Assembly (NCBI GenBank): GCA_024180945.1
Contig: JAKSGN010000035.1
Coordinates: 620,001 to 684,000 of the forward strand
From: Macrophomina tecta
Taxonomy: Eukaryota > Ascomycota > Dothideomycetes > Botryosphaeriales > Botryosphaeriaceae
Length of the DNA: 64,000 nt
Direction: 5' to 3'
The stretch's first letter is position 1; each line of letters starts with the position of its first letter. Below the pieces are notes generated by a model. The model worked only from the letters and a program-made list of their open reading frames with translations. It searched no databases and was not told the DNA's origin. Below, one piece after another: positions 54,404 through 64,000 of this stretch. A program made the translations under genes and the position numbers.

Positions 54404-57400
54404 ATGAGCTCCCTCCCCGCGGCGAACCGCAGGGCCAACATGTGGGAGCGCCTCTCACTGCACAAGCTGGGCGGCTGGCTGAAGAAGGACGAGGCTGGCA
54501 CTCCGCCCTCCGAGGCTGGCTGCGACGGCGTCCAGCACGGCGCTGAGGACGAGAAGCGGCAGGACAAATCTGCCCTCATGAACAGGCGCTCGTCCCGCAA
54601 GGTGGTGCCCGGCCTGCCCCGTCCGCTGACCTTCAAACGACAAGAGTCGGAGCGACGCGACAGGCTGGTTCCCTACGAGCCTGGCCATGATGAGCGCAGG
54701 GCTCATTCCGTCGATCGCCAGAGCGTGGGCACCTCGAAGCGCACTCTTTCCCCTCCGCCCAAGTTTCATCTTCGCTCTTCCGCCCCCGACTCTCTCAGCC
54801 CCTACAACTCCGAGGCGCACGAGTCATTTCTCCGCCAGGAAACTACCCCGCCCAAGAGCAACGATCGCCCCGACGATGACAATACCGGCTCCGTGGCCTC
54901 TCGAGACCCGCTGGACTTTCCACCCCCGCTCTCGACGACCGGCCCGCGCTCCGATCATGATGGTTCGTCAGATGGTGCAGATGAGCTCCTCATACAACAA
55001 GAGCTGGATGCGAAGTGGATCTTGAACCTCAGCATGCACTTTAGGGACATGTCTGATCGGGAGAAGTTCTTCGTAACCTTTGCTGAGCAGCCAAACAGGT
55101 GGAGGCGGGTGACCGTCTCGATCGATTACCGTGGTGCTGAGCCGGAATCTCTGGAAGCTGACCTGAAGAGTCTCCACTACCAGCGCGACAAGAGCGCCCG
55201 AATCTACGAGTCCATCCGGGAATCCCTACCGGACATACAGTTCTACGAGACTGTCACGAATCTGAAACTGGAAACCCGTGAAGGCCGCCTGCATGTTCAC
55301 GTCACTGAAGACGTCAACGAAATCATCCCTTACCCTCCTGTATCTGCCATTGCCCACCTGGACTGCCCTGTGTTCCGCGAAAGTGATGTCCATTTCGAAT
55401 CTCATCTGTCTGGCTTTGTCTACAAAATCTCTGTCAAAGGCCAAGTCTACATCAAGAAGGAAATCCCTGGTCCTGAGTCCGTCGAGGAGTTCCTCTACGA
55501 GACGAACTGTCTGAGCCGCGTCCGGGGTGCCCATAGTGTCATTCAATTTGCCGGTGTCATCACCGACGATCAAGGCCAGCGCGTCACCGGCCTCCTCATC
55601 AACTTCGCCAAAAAGGGTGCTCTTGTGGATCTGCTGTACGATTGGAAGAACACTGATGAACTGCCTTGGCCAAGACGGGAGCGATGGGCCAAGCAGATTG
55701 TCCAAGGTCTTTCCGAGATACATGAGAGTGGATTTGTCCAAGGAGACTTTACGTTGTCCAATATTGTCATTGACACCGACGATGATGCAAAGATCATCGA
55801 CATCAACAGAAGGGGTTGTCCTGTGGGGTGGGAACCACCCGAGCTTGCCAGGCTCATCGAAGCTGGCCAGAAAATCAGTATCTACATTGGAGTGAAGTCT
55901 GACCTGTTTCAGTTAGGCATGGTCTTGTGGGCCCTTGCAGAACAGAAGGATGAGCCTGAGCGTGAAGAACGCCCCCTCGTCTGGACTTCGGCCAGCGACG
56001 AAATTCCTGACTACTACAAGGCTGTTGTCGACGCATGCTTGAGTGAAGAGCCGCGCGATCGGCTTTCTGCAAAAGATGTGCTTGCAAGATTCCCTGTAAT
56101 CGATCCTGAAGCTTCGAGGCCGGCTACGACATCCAGACACAGTCTGTGCACGCATCGTTCGGACAAAGAATACATTGACCCTCGCACGGCTGTTGGTCTT
56201 GCCGACATTGACCAGCATAAGCGTGCAAGAACCTCGCCCGATCGTGACATCCAGCTTTCCAGCGTTCACCCTTCCAGCGCTAATCTTACCGACGTTGTTC
56301 CTCCTACCGAATACGATGCCCAAAGCTCTGGTTCGTACATCATGGCTCAGCGCGGTCGGTCTAGTTCAGCCACCAGGCACACACCTGAATATTCGCCCTA
56401 CGTCAGGGCATCATCCAACGTGTCACTCGATGACAGTGAACTGGACAATGACATCACATCCCTTCCCGGGCCCCATGAACCTCGCTGGGAACCTATCTAT
56501 GTTGATGGAGATACTCGGCTTGTTAACCGCAATGGCCCGCTCGGGATTGACGAGCGAGAGTTGACTAACCATGAACAAGCCACAGTTTGTATCTCGACAC
56601 CAAGGACTGAACAGACAGATCCACTGCAACACGATCGGGTAGAGGCTGGACCAGCGCATTACCCTTCAGACCTTGCTGGCATAGGAGACTATGATCGCGA
56701 CCTGCCACCACCTCCGGTTCCGTTTTTGTCTAGAGATGGCTTCGGGAATCGCGCATCCTTTCACGACCGTATCCAGTTTCGCAACTCGCATGATGTCGAC
56801 GTTCTCGCCGATTTAATGCAGGGAGTGTACGAAAATAGGGATGACGGTGCCACTCAACTAGAGGGTCGATTCAGCCCTCCAATGCATCAAGATTCGGGCT
56901 TTGGCGATTACGACATTGAGGCGGATTTGCGTGATCTATCATCGCACGCAACCCACACTCTACGCCGAATGGACGATTTCGAGATCGATTTGGAGCCCCA
57001 AGGTGATTTTCAGCTAGCACAGATGGGCGACATTCCAGAATTGGACAAGAAAGATGGTGCACCATTGGACCGTCGCGCATCTGCAACTACAGTTAAGGAC
57101 AATCCACTTACGCCAGCCACGCCCCCGGAGACCAACAATGCCAGTGCAGGTTCAAATTTGTTTGTGCCCCGCAGTCAAACTGGGGACATCACTCTTGCTG
57201 GCTTGACCGAATCCCAGGGAGAACTGCTGGGTCAGGGAGGCGAATACAGGGTTAACTGTTATCCCTCCAGCCCAGCAAGATCGAACGACCCAACTCAGAG
57301 TACAAGTTCATCTCAAAAGGCAAGCCTAGGCGATCACCACCCGCTTTCAACCTCTACACCTAGACCTAATGAGCCCGTGTGGTTCCCATGGATGAGCCCT

Positions 57401-57430
57401 ACCGAAGGTCGCGATAAACAACACAATTGA
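54404..57430 (+). CDS. Divergent protein kinase-like protein
   Basis: An intronless frame of 1,008 residues from ATG 54404 (MSSLPAANRRANMWERL). Residues 1-200 are basic and Ser/Pro-rich. Residues about 200-310 form a conserved pre-kinase region (DAKWILNLSMHFRDMSDREKFFVTF). The kinase domain lies about 335-560: Lys351/352 in VYIKKE, the catalytic-loop sequence FVQGDFTLSN with Asp448, then IIDINRRG with Asp466 in place of DFG, and GWEPPE in place of APE. There is no clear glycine loop. The catalytic and metal Asp are kept, while HRD and DFG are altered. The C-terminal 440 residues are disordered with acidic patches. Such kinases of unknown role are common in filamentous ascomycetes; activity is open. 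Confidence 0.85.
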   Translation: MSSLPAANRRANMWERLSLHKLGGWLKKDEAGTPPSEAGCDGVQHGAEDEKRQDKSALMNRRSSRKVVPGLPRPLTFKRQESERRDRLVPYEPGHDERRAHSVDRQSVGTSKRTLSPPPKFHLRSSAPDSLSPYNSEAHESFLRQETTPPKSNDRPDDDNTGSVASRDPLDFPPPLSTTGPRSDHDGSSDGADELLIQQELDAKWILNLSMHFRDMSDREKFFVTFAEQPNRWRRVTVSIDYRGAEPESLEADLKSLHYQRDKSARIYESIRESLPDIQFYETVTNLKLETREGRLHVHVTEDVNEIIPYPPVSAIAHLDCPVFRESDVHFESHLSGFVYKISVKGQVYIKKEIPGPESVEEFLYETNCLSRVRGAHSVIQFAGVITDDQGQRVTGLLINFAKKGALVDLLYDWKNTDELPWPRRERWAKQIVQGLSEIHESGFVQGDFTLSNIVIDTDDDAKIIDINRRGCPVGWEPPELARLIEAGQKISIYIGVKSDLFQLGMVLWALAEQKDEPEREERPLVWTSASDEIPDYYKAVVDACLSEEPRDRLSAKDVLARFPVIDPEASRPATTSRHSLCTHRSDKEYIDPRTAVGLADIDQHKRARTSPDRDIQLSSVHPSSANLTDVVPPTEYDAQSSGSYIMAQRGRSSSATRHTPEYSPYVRASSNVSLDDSELDNDITSLPGPHEPRWEPIYVDGDTRLVNRNGPLGIDERELTNHEQATVCISTPRTEQTDPLQHDRVEAGPAHYPSDLAGIGDYDRDLPPPPVPFLSRDGFGNRASFHDRIQFRNSHDVDVLADLMQGVYENRDDGATQLEGRFSPPMHQDSGFGDYDIEADLRDLSSHATHTLRRMDDFEIDLEPQGDFQLAQMGDIPELDKKDGAPLDRRASATTVKDNPLTPATPPETNNASAGSNLFVPRSQTGDITLAGLTESQGELLGQGGEYRVNCYPSSPARSNDPTQSTSSSQKASLGDHHPLSTSTPRPNEPVWFPWMSPTEGRDKQHN

Positions 57431-59014
57431 GCTCGTCGCTGTCGCTCCGTCCTTTTCCGCTCGGTTTGACTATTTTGACTTTGTCGCTTTCGGAAATGTC
57501 CGCCAGTCCACTTTGCTCCATTGCAAGAGCCACGGACGAGTAGCAGCTTACTTATAAATTCCGTCCGAAAGACGCCATTTTGCGCTTCTCAGCATTGACT
57601 TTGCACTATTCAAAATACCCCAAACATGTTTTTTTTTTATGATTTCTCCTTCTTTCTGCTCTCAAGCTACCTTCTATCGTTTTTTTTGGTTGTATTCAGG
57701 AAAACTCACGTTCTATGGAAAGCGCATCATACGAATGCTTTAAAGTTAAAAGACAATCCAGCCCCCGAAAGGCATCATGACGGCGCAGGTCCTTGGTTCT
57801 GTGCACTATCGTCGTTTCTCTTTTTTTTTTTTTTTTTTTCCTTCAAAAGTTCTTGTTCAAGGTCATTGTAACAGGATTAGGGGAATGGGCGGGTTCATGG
57901 ATCTTGGTGAATTTCTGAGGAATGTTAAGGAGATGTAGATAGGTAATGGGCCATGATTATAACGCGTGAGTGGGTCTGCCATTTTGCATCCGAGGTCCTG
58001 CCGCCATATTTCACTAACTTGGTCCGCCTGGCGCCCTCTAGCGGGTTCCTCCCGGATCGTCTAGATGGTCGGTCTCGTCCTAGAAAAGGAGTACCGCGAC
58101 TGTGCTATCGGTCCTGGACTGCATTCGGAGAAACAGACCCAGCGGTCTGTCTACGGAGCTCACTGTCGCTTTCACAGAGAGCGGAGGGTGCCGTCTCTGA
58201 GCAGCACGACGGTAGCACGCGTTAATCTATGAGGTGATTGAAGGGAGACACAGAAAGAAAGGGTTGCGGTGGAAATAAGATGCGCAGAAGCGAAGCGAGC
58301 GAGCAAGCTACTTACCGACTCGGCCGGAGCGCGGATATAAATTCCACCACTCTCCCTCTCTTTCCTCAACTACTTGATTGGGTAGGTCCACCCGCCCAGT
58401 GGCCCCGAATTAGCTGGTGTAACCCCACTACGGAAGCGGTCGATCTGCTTATACACGGCATTGACCGCAACGGCGCCCAATGGCGGCCCTTCAAAATGGT
58501 AAAACAGGCCTGACAGCGGATTTAATCTATCCAGGCCCACCAAGGGCCGTCTCCTTGAAACGCGCGCCAACATTGCGCCAAGCCGGCGGAAGAGCCTCAA
58601 GCTGGCTTGCCCAAACAACATCTTAGCCTTTCATGGCATCTCCTGCTCCGCTGCGCCTGGCTATACACCCACGGCCACCGCACCACCGTTTCTTGGCGTT
58701 TGGTAAGCCGCTGCCCGCAAAACAAATGAACCCACCCTGTCGTGTTTCCAAGTGATCTGCCGCCACCGATCACTCGCAGCATGAGTCCACCCCGTCTGTT
58801 CCCCTTCGGCTCCCTCCTTTCCGAGAGAATGGTAAGTCGTATTCGTAATGCCGGGGGTGGCAAGTGGTTTGTATAAAAGAGCCGCAACCGCCAGCTTGGC
58901 CTGAGAATAGCCAGATCCAGGACAAGATCCAATTCACTCTCTACTATATTCATTGAGCTAGTCTCGAAGTCATTCTTTTCAACTTTACGTTCATTACACC
59001 ATCAGTTGGGCAAA
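57431..59014. other. 1.6 kb intergenic region, no gene seen
   Basis: It contains T-rich runs (T19 at 57821-57839) and short ORFs without motifs. The right end has the TATA box of the metallopeptidase gene. Confidence 0.4.
58872..58878 (+). promoter_or_regulatory. TATA box of the metallopeptidase gene
   Basis: TATAAAA, 143 bp upstream of ATG 59015, followed by a pyrimidine-rich leader. Confidence 0.5.
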
Positions 59015-60043
59015 ATGAAGGCTGCCGCCGCTCTCCCTCTCCTCGCCGCCCTGGCCGCGCAGGCGCACCCCATTCACGGCGAGAACAAGGCCACCGCCAA
59101 CCCGACCGGTATCTGCAAATTCGACCGCCGCTCCGTCTTGGACACGCTGTCGGCCTCGAATCCGCCCGCGTCGAAGCGCGCCGCCGCCAGCGCTGCCACC
59201 ACCTGGGACCCGCCGTCGTCGCTGGCAACGCCTCTAAATGAGGTATGGGAGCACACCATGAAGACCTACGGTGGTGATCCCTTGACCTTCAAGAACTATG
59301 GTAAGTCCTCCGTCCAAATTTTTCCATTCAACGAAACACATGCAATCCGGTTCCATCTTTACTGACTCTGGGCCCCACAAAAAGGCTACGACCATATCAT
59401 CAACACCAAGGGCAACATCCAGTACTGCGTCCGCTGGGACAGCAAGAAGACGGTGACGGCTGCGCAGCGCGCCAAGATCGAGACGGCGCTGGGCAAGATG
59501 TACAACAAGTGGGTGTCGGCCGCGCTCGCCGGCTTCGACGGCTTCCCCTACGACAGCGTCAATGTCACTGTGTCCGGCTGGGCCACCAACGACACCTCGC
59601 TGCTGCAAGGGTCCACTGATGGTGTGACCATCCACAGCTCCACCGTCGATGCCGACGGCATCCCCGAGTGCGATCCCGCCTGCGGCCGCGCCTTCCACTA
59701 CGCTGACGGCGACTACTCGGGCTGCAAGGGCGGCGAAGCTGACCGCTACGACGTCTCGCTGTGGCTGTCAGATAGCCTGGATGATGGCGCAGGCGGCTAC
59801 GGTGGCGACTGGGGCCAGCAGGTCGGCGCGGACTACATGTTGCAGAACCTCGATGCCGATAGCATCCACATCCTGCTGCACGAGATGGGCCACACGCTCG
59901 CACTTGACGATTTCTACGACTGGACGCCCACTGGTGAGAGCAGCTTCATAATGTTGGCCGGTTCAGCGATGGAGATTACGGAGTTTGATGCTTGGATGGC
60001 GAGGGATTGGTGGAGGCACATCAAGAGCCGGTTCGACTTGTGA
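59015..60043 (+). CDS. Secreted zinc metallopeptidase-like protein (HExxH)
   Basis: Exons 59015-59300 and 59385-60043 (84-nt intron) give 314 residues. MKAAAALPLLAALAAQA is a signal peptide. A pro-like, Ala/Ser-rich section follows to about residue 68, with KR near residues 54-55 as a possible processing site. The mature part has YGYDHIINTKGNIQYCVRW near residue 95 and, at residues 261-271, HEMGHTLALDD: His261, Glu262, His265 and Asp271 fit HExxHxxxxxD as in snapalysin-type metzincin-like enzymes. FIMLAGSAMEIT follows where a Met-turn would be. Paired cysteines (CDPACG, SGCKGG) suggest disulphides. Similar fungal proteins are poorly described. Proteolytic activity is inferred from the motif. 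Confidence 0.8.
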
Positions 60044-60405
60044 ACAGTAGATCCCGTGTCTCCTGAGGCTTCTGTAAATAATCAGGCCGCTTACCACTTG
60101 TGTATATGTTGTCCTTTCTTCGCAGAGTATGCTGCCAATAAACCCTATTGTTCTTGGACTTAAAGCATTTTCACTAGATTTAACTCTTCATGAGTCCTTT
60201 ACCTCATATTGCAACTCATGAGGCTTGATCCATGCGCGCGGTACTCGTAACGCGATACCGCTTCCAGAAATGGTAAGCCACGCGATTCTATCAGGACGCA
60301 GACACTTCAAAACTCAAAAGCAACCGAGGCCCCGATCCCATCAATTCCCAAAACGCACAATAATACTCGCAAATCCTGAAATAACAATCCATCTAAGCCC
60401 CTCCT
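60044..60405. other. Intergenic region, convergent genes
   Basis: 362 bp between two 3' ends; contains the polyadenylation regions. Nothing else seen. Confidence 0.4.
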
Positions 60406-62302
60406 TTAAACCTTCTCCACATGCTCCGCAGCCCACCCCTTCTCCAGCCCACCCTTCTCGCTCCTATCGCCCTCCTCCACCATCATCGCGACGTCCACGC
60501 CCTCCCTCTCTTGGCACCGCCCTACCTCCCACCACCGCCGTCTGAACAGCTGGTCCATCGTCTCCATGCTCCGGCCCTTGCACTCCGGGAACGCCAGCCA
60601 CACCCACACCACGCCGACGCCCGTGAAGGCCGCGAAGAGCGCGAAGGGGCCCCACGCGTGCATCGACACCGTCATGTTGGGGAAGAAGCGCGATATGAGG
60701 AAGTTGAGCACGTTCTGGTAGGCGAAGGCCAGCGTGACGATGGCGCCGCGCGCGCGCGTGGGGCAGATCTCGGACGTCGTGAGGGAGAAGACAGGGGCCC
60801 AGCCGAAGCCGTAGCCTGTGCGCGTGTCGGGTGAGTGGGCGCTTGCGCAGAGAGGGGTCGTCGGGGGGGGGGGGGGTCGCGGCTCTTACCGATGGCGAAC
60901 ACGCAGATGCTGACGATGGCGAACCACGACGCGGTGCTGGGCCCGGCGGACGTGTCGGCGAGGCCGAGGTAGGCGCTGAGGTAGACGAGGCAGCAGACGT
61001 TGATGCTGGCGCCGATCAGCAGGAGCGGGCGCCGGCCGAAGCGGTCGGCGAGGAAGATGGCGTAGATGAGGACGGAGACCACCTTGACGCAGCCGTACAG
61101 CGCGGTGAAGAGGAGGATTTGCTGAGAGGTCAGGCCCATGGACTTCAGGACCGTAGGCGCGTAGTAGGTGATGGAGTTGCCGCCTGTGTTGGGGCCGTCA
61201 GCGTTTTCGTCCAACAACCAGAGGTGCAGGATGAGCCTGCGTATCATTTCGGCTCGTGCTAATGCTGTAGAGGGTACCTTACCGCTCATGATGAACAACG
61301 TTTGGATGATCATGACGAATACCAGGCGCTTCCTGATAGATTCATCCGTCTGGCTGGCTTCGTAAAGGGTCTTGAAGGCCTTCATGCCACGTTCGGCCTC
61401 CTGGTCGGCGTATACCTTGGTTACCAGCTCTTCATATTCTTCTACAAAATACGGATGATCTTCACGAATGCCGCGAAGCTGAAGGAGAATCCTTTTTGTA
61501 TCTTCCAAGCGTCCGCACATGGCCATGTATCGAGGTGTCTCCGGGAAAATGTAGAGTCCAGCAAAGAGACAGGCAGCTGGGATGACCTGGAGGATCATGG
61601 GCACTCGCCATTGCCATGGAGAGGATGCGGGAATATGCAGAAGAGCCCAGTAGTTGATCCAATAAGAGCCCATGACCTAGAACAACAAATAGTCAGTTGA
61701 CAAGTAGATAAGGGGTTAAAGGAAAAACTGGCCCCCATCATGATGTTACAGTTGTAGAGGGTAGACATTGCACCTCGCACTGCTCTTGGTGCCACCTCCG
61801 CGATGTAGATGGCTCCGATGGTCATTCCGAAGCCGGATCCAAGGCCGGACAAGACGCGTCCGACAATTAGTTCAGCCAGAGACCCAAAGTTTGCTGCCAT
61901 CAGGATCGCTCCGAGGAAGTATGATGTTGCCGCGATCGCGATGCACGTCTTCCTTCCGTAGCGTTCTCCGACCGGGCCAGAAATCACCACTCCCGTCAGT
62001 TGCCCCTACGCGGAGTCCGTCAAATCACTGCTTCGAAGCGGGACGTTTTTACTGACCAAAAGCATCGAGGACACGGCCCAGCCACTCCAGTTCGTCACCT
62101 GAGCGGTGGTCATGTCGTTCAGCCCGAAATCCTTCTTGAACGGAACCATGCTCATGATGCCTGAGATGTTGGCCGTGTTGACGCCGTGGAGTCCGCCGCA
62201 GCATGACGCCCACAAAGCAGTCAACCATATCCTGAAGCGGAGAACTTCCTTCGGCGTTGTCGCAAAAGCGTCCTTTGAGACCCAGCCGCCGGCCGCTCCC
62301 AT
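60406..62302 (-). CDS. MFS sugar-porter family transporter
   Basis: A 12-helix plasma-membrane symporter of the sugar-porter family. Exons (minus): 62302-62057, 62005-61733, 61676-61283, 61183-60890 and 60815-60406, total 538 residues. Family marks are GERYGRKTC after helix 2, RVLSGLGSGFG, PETPRYM before the central loop, DRFGRRPLLLIG after helix 8, and PECKGRSMETMDQLF after helix 12. The form NIMMG-VMGSYWINYW is like fungal quinate/hexose-type permeases. Intron 2 (61732-61677) begins with GC (GCCAGT) and ends TAG; no GT donor keeps the frame. Intron 4 contains a G14 run on the plus strand. The frame upstream of ATG 62302 is open but without family likeness. Substrate is uncertain. Confidence 0.9.
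60863..60876. repeat. G14 homopolymer inside intron 4 of the MFS gene
   Basis: On the transcribed (minus) strand this is a C14 run within a 74-nt intron, unusual for such a short intron. Confidence 0.85.
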
Positions 62303-63253
62303 GATGGTAACAGCGATGCAAGCTTCCGGAGATTTTAGAAAGAGGAGGGTATGAAGAAAACTCCAAGAGAGTCTTGGAGTCTTGATGGAGGGCAAGCTAA
62401 CGGGACAAGCAACTATCAAGACACGTTTATATGCATGGCGGACTTGGCCAATGAGACGAAGGCGAATAATAGACGATTCAGCCTTCAGGATTGTCGAGAC
62501 GTTTGCGGGGTAAGGTGGGTGCTTGCCTCCGCAGCTTAGGCATCCTGTGGAGCCATCCTGACCACACAATGGCGTGTCCAAGGCTGTTTGTTGAGAGAAA
62601 TTGCGTCTTGATACGGAGGATTCCACGCCGGAAGGGGTTCAGGAACAGTGCCGAGGCGGACTGCTCCGGGGCCCGGATGGCACACTAGCACGGAAGCGTG
62701 TTTAGCACTATCCCGGTACCCCCAAGGAAGTCACCTGGCTGAGATCTTGTCAGTCCGGTGACCAGGAAATGGCTGCCGACAAGCTTTTGGGAGGCCCGCA
62801 ACAAGGTGGACCGGATATACCCCGATCAGCATATTTTGTGGATATCTGTGGGCCGGTGACGGACTTATCCAAAGCAATGAGAGTACCAGAGGATGCTTGC
62901 AGACCCGGAACTTGCCACTATGTCTACTCCTCATACTGCTCAGTATGTTGCTGGCATGATTCCTGGTCACGTCACAGCCAAGAAAATGAAAGACAACAAG
63001 AGGTCATACAATCTTGTTGTCCTTCGTGACTGCTTAGAAACAAAAGACAGCAGTGCATGCGAAGCTACGAGGATCGTAATAGGAGGGTTTTCATGGCATT
63101 GGGTTCCGCGCTGCCGTATATCTCGCCTACGTATCGACTCGAACGACCCTCACCTCAGCAATTAATTGCTGCGAATGCATAGAGGTTTGATATAGTCTCG
63201 AGAAATTCGGGACAATCCCGCAGACTTTGGTATAATCCCGTGGTCTTTCTAAG
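62303..63253. other. Intergenic region, no gene seen
   Basis: About 950 bp between the transporter and the transcription-factor gene, both on the minus strand. It holds the transporter promoter. Short ORFs show no motif. Confidence 0.4.
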
Positions 63254-64000
63254 CTACGGAGATGGAGATTGCAGATAGTGATTCAATTCTCGGCTCTCAT
63301 TCCTTGCTTGCTGTGTAGCATCTGCAAAAGCCTGCTGGTCACTGTGTTCCGGGGGGCCGAAATCATGTTGGAAATCAAAGTCATTCCACAGATCAGGAAA
63401 TCCATCTGCTGCATGCGAGATATTACCCAACTCCTCGAGCATATCCGGTAACTGAGTCTCCCTTTGGAGCACGGAGTTCAGAATATGCTCGATCTCCAAC
63501 TCGTCTGTTGCACGGAAAGGATCCGAGGAGGACTGCTCCGTCAGGGTGGGGTCGATAGCGGATAGTGCCGTGCTTGATGCTGCGGCCAGTCGGGGCTGTT
63601 TCCCAGGCTTCTCCATCAGCACTTGCATTGTGTGGCTCGCCAACCTTTCGAAACTGGCCCGGGCTTTTCGAACAAGGGGCCACCATTCACCCGCTGCGCT
63701 CAGGAGATTTGAGCACAGCCTTATGTCACTGGCAACTTTTGAGAAGGAGTTGGAGCTCTGAATGGAAGGCGAGGTCCAAAGGCAATAGAGCAGGGTCGAG
63801 CCGGCCAGAAAGATGCCGTGGATATTTCGCCAACTGAAGAACAGCTTGTCGCTATCGTAGAGTTGACCATAGACATGAAGCCGTTCAACTGTATGTTTGA
63901 AGCAGCGCTGTAGGGACTCCTCGCTAGGTCTGACGAAGCTTTGCGAAGGCTGGTACAGTAGGCAGACGGTAGCATGGTAGTCCAACTTCAGCTTGGCGGA
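63254..64000 (-). CDS. Fungal transcription factor, C-terminal part (partial)
   Basis: The frame is open from the window edge to a TAG at 63254 and encodes the last 248 residues or so of a larger protein. LLYQPSQSFVRPSEESLQRC followed by LFFSWRNIHGIFLAGSTLLYCLW is the typical end of the Fungal_trans (middle homology) domain of Zn2Cys6 regulators. The remainder is an acidic, Gln/Asp-rich tail (DFDFQHDFGPPEHSDQQ), a likely activation domain. The zinc cluster lies beyond the window. It sits upstream of the sugar-porter gene on the same strand and might control it (inference). Confidence 0.85.
   Translation of the reverse strand, partial: SAKLKLDYHATVCLLYQPSQSFVRPSEESLQRCFKHTVERLHVYGQLYDSDKLFFSWRNIHGIFLAGSTLLYCLWTSPSIQSSNSFSKVASDIRLCSNLLSAAGEWWPLVRKARASFERLASHTMQVLMEKPGKQPRLAAASSTALSAIDPTLTEQSSSDPFRATDELEIEHILNSVLQRETQLPDMLEELGNISHAADGFPDLWNDFDFQHDFGPPEHSDQQAFADATQQARNESRELNHYLQSPSP

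Overview
This window is nuclear DNA of a filamentous ascomycete (Pezizomycotina). The signs are genes split by short introns (46-91 nt in most cases) with GTAAGT/GTATGT-like donors, fungus-specific families (Zn2Cys6 regulators, PTH11/rhodopsin-like receptor, fungal P450s, MFS permeases), wide intergenic spaces with homopolymer tracts, and pogo-type transposons carrying RIP-like stop codons. I cannot fix the class from sequence alone. All exon models were made by hand from splice signals and reading-frame continuity.

Layout. 0-7.6 kb: the 5' end of NOG1 (minus strand, running off the window) lies back-to-back with the orotate phosphoribosyltransferase gene; a decayed stretch follows, then a large single-exon Rad4/XPC repair gene on the minus strand. 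8-16.6 kb: a MAO-N-like amine oxidase, a Zn2Cys6 regulator and a seven-helix rhodopsin-domain protein, all on the plus strand, with a 3.2 kb gene-free gap before the last. 17.7-36.8 kb is the transposon-rich part: two 1,853-bp pogo-like elements (family A) in inverted orientation 15.3 kb apart, a related 1,856-bp element (family B) between them, and a Tc1-like relic into which the second family A copy has inserted. Between the transposons sit a P450, an allantoate-permease-type MFS transporter and a secreted rhamnogalacturonan acetylesterase. 38.6-44 kb: a dihydroxybenzoate-decarboxylase-type amidohydrolase, a DUF1772 membrane protein and a membrane-anchored six-hairpin glycosidase. 45-57.4 kb: a DUF2786/DUF7168 protein, a RING-YEATS gene with an in-frame TGA, a short-chain dehydrogenase convergent with a second P450 whose first intron ends in CG instead of AG, and a large divergent protein kinase. 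59-64 kb: a secreted HExxH metallopeptidase, a sugar-porter MFS gene with one GC-AG intron, and the C-terminal part of another fungal transcription factor cut by the window end.

How the parts fit. Housekeeping genes (NOG1, OPRTase, Rad4) stand next to typical accessory functions: amine and aromatic-acid catabolism, plant cell-wall deacetylation, secreted proteolysis, uptake, and oxidative tailoring (SDR + P450). No backbone synthase (PKS, NRPS, terpene cyclase) is visible, so I do not call a biosynthetic gene cluster. All premature stops in the three transposon families are TAG or TAA, never TGA, at places where Gln or Trp is usually expected; this is what CpA-directed RIP gives. I saw no tRNA, rRNA or CRISPR array, and no signs of a virus.
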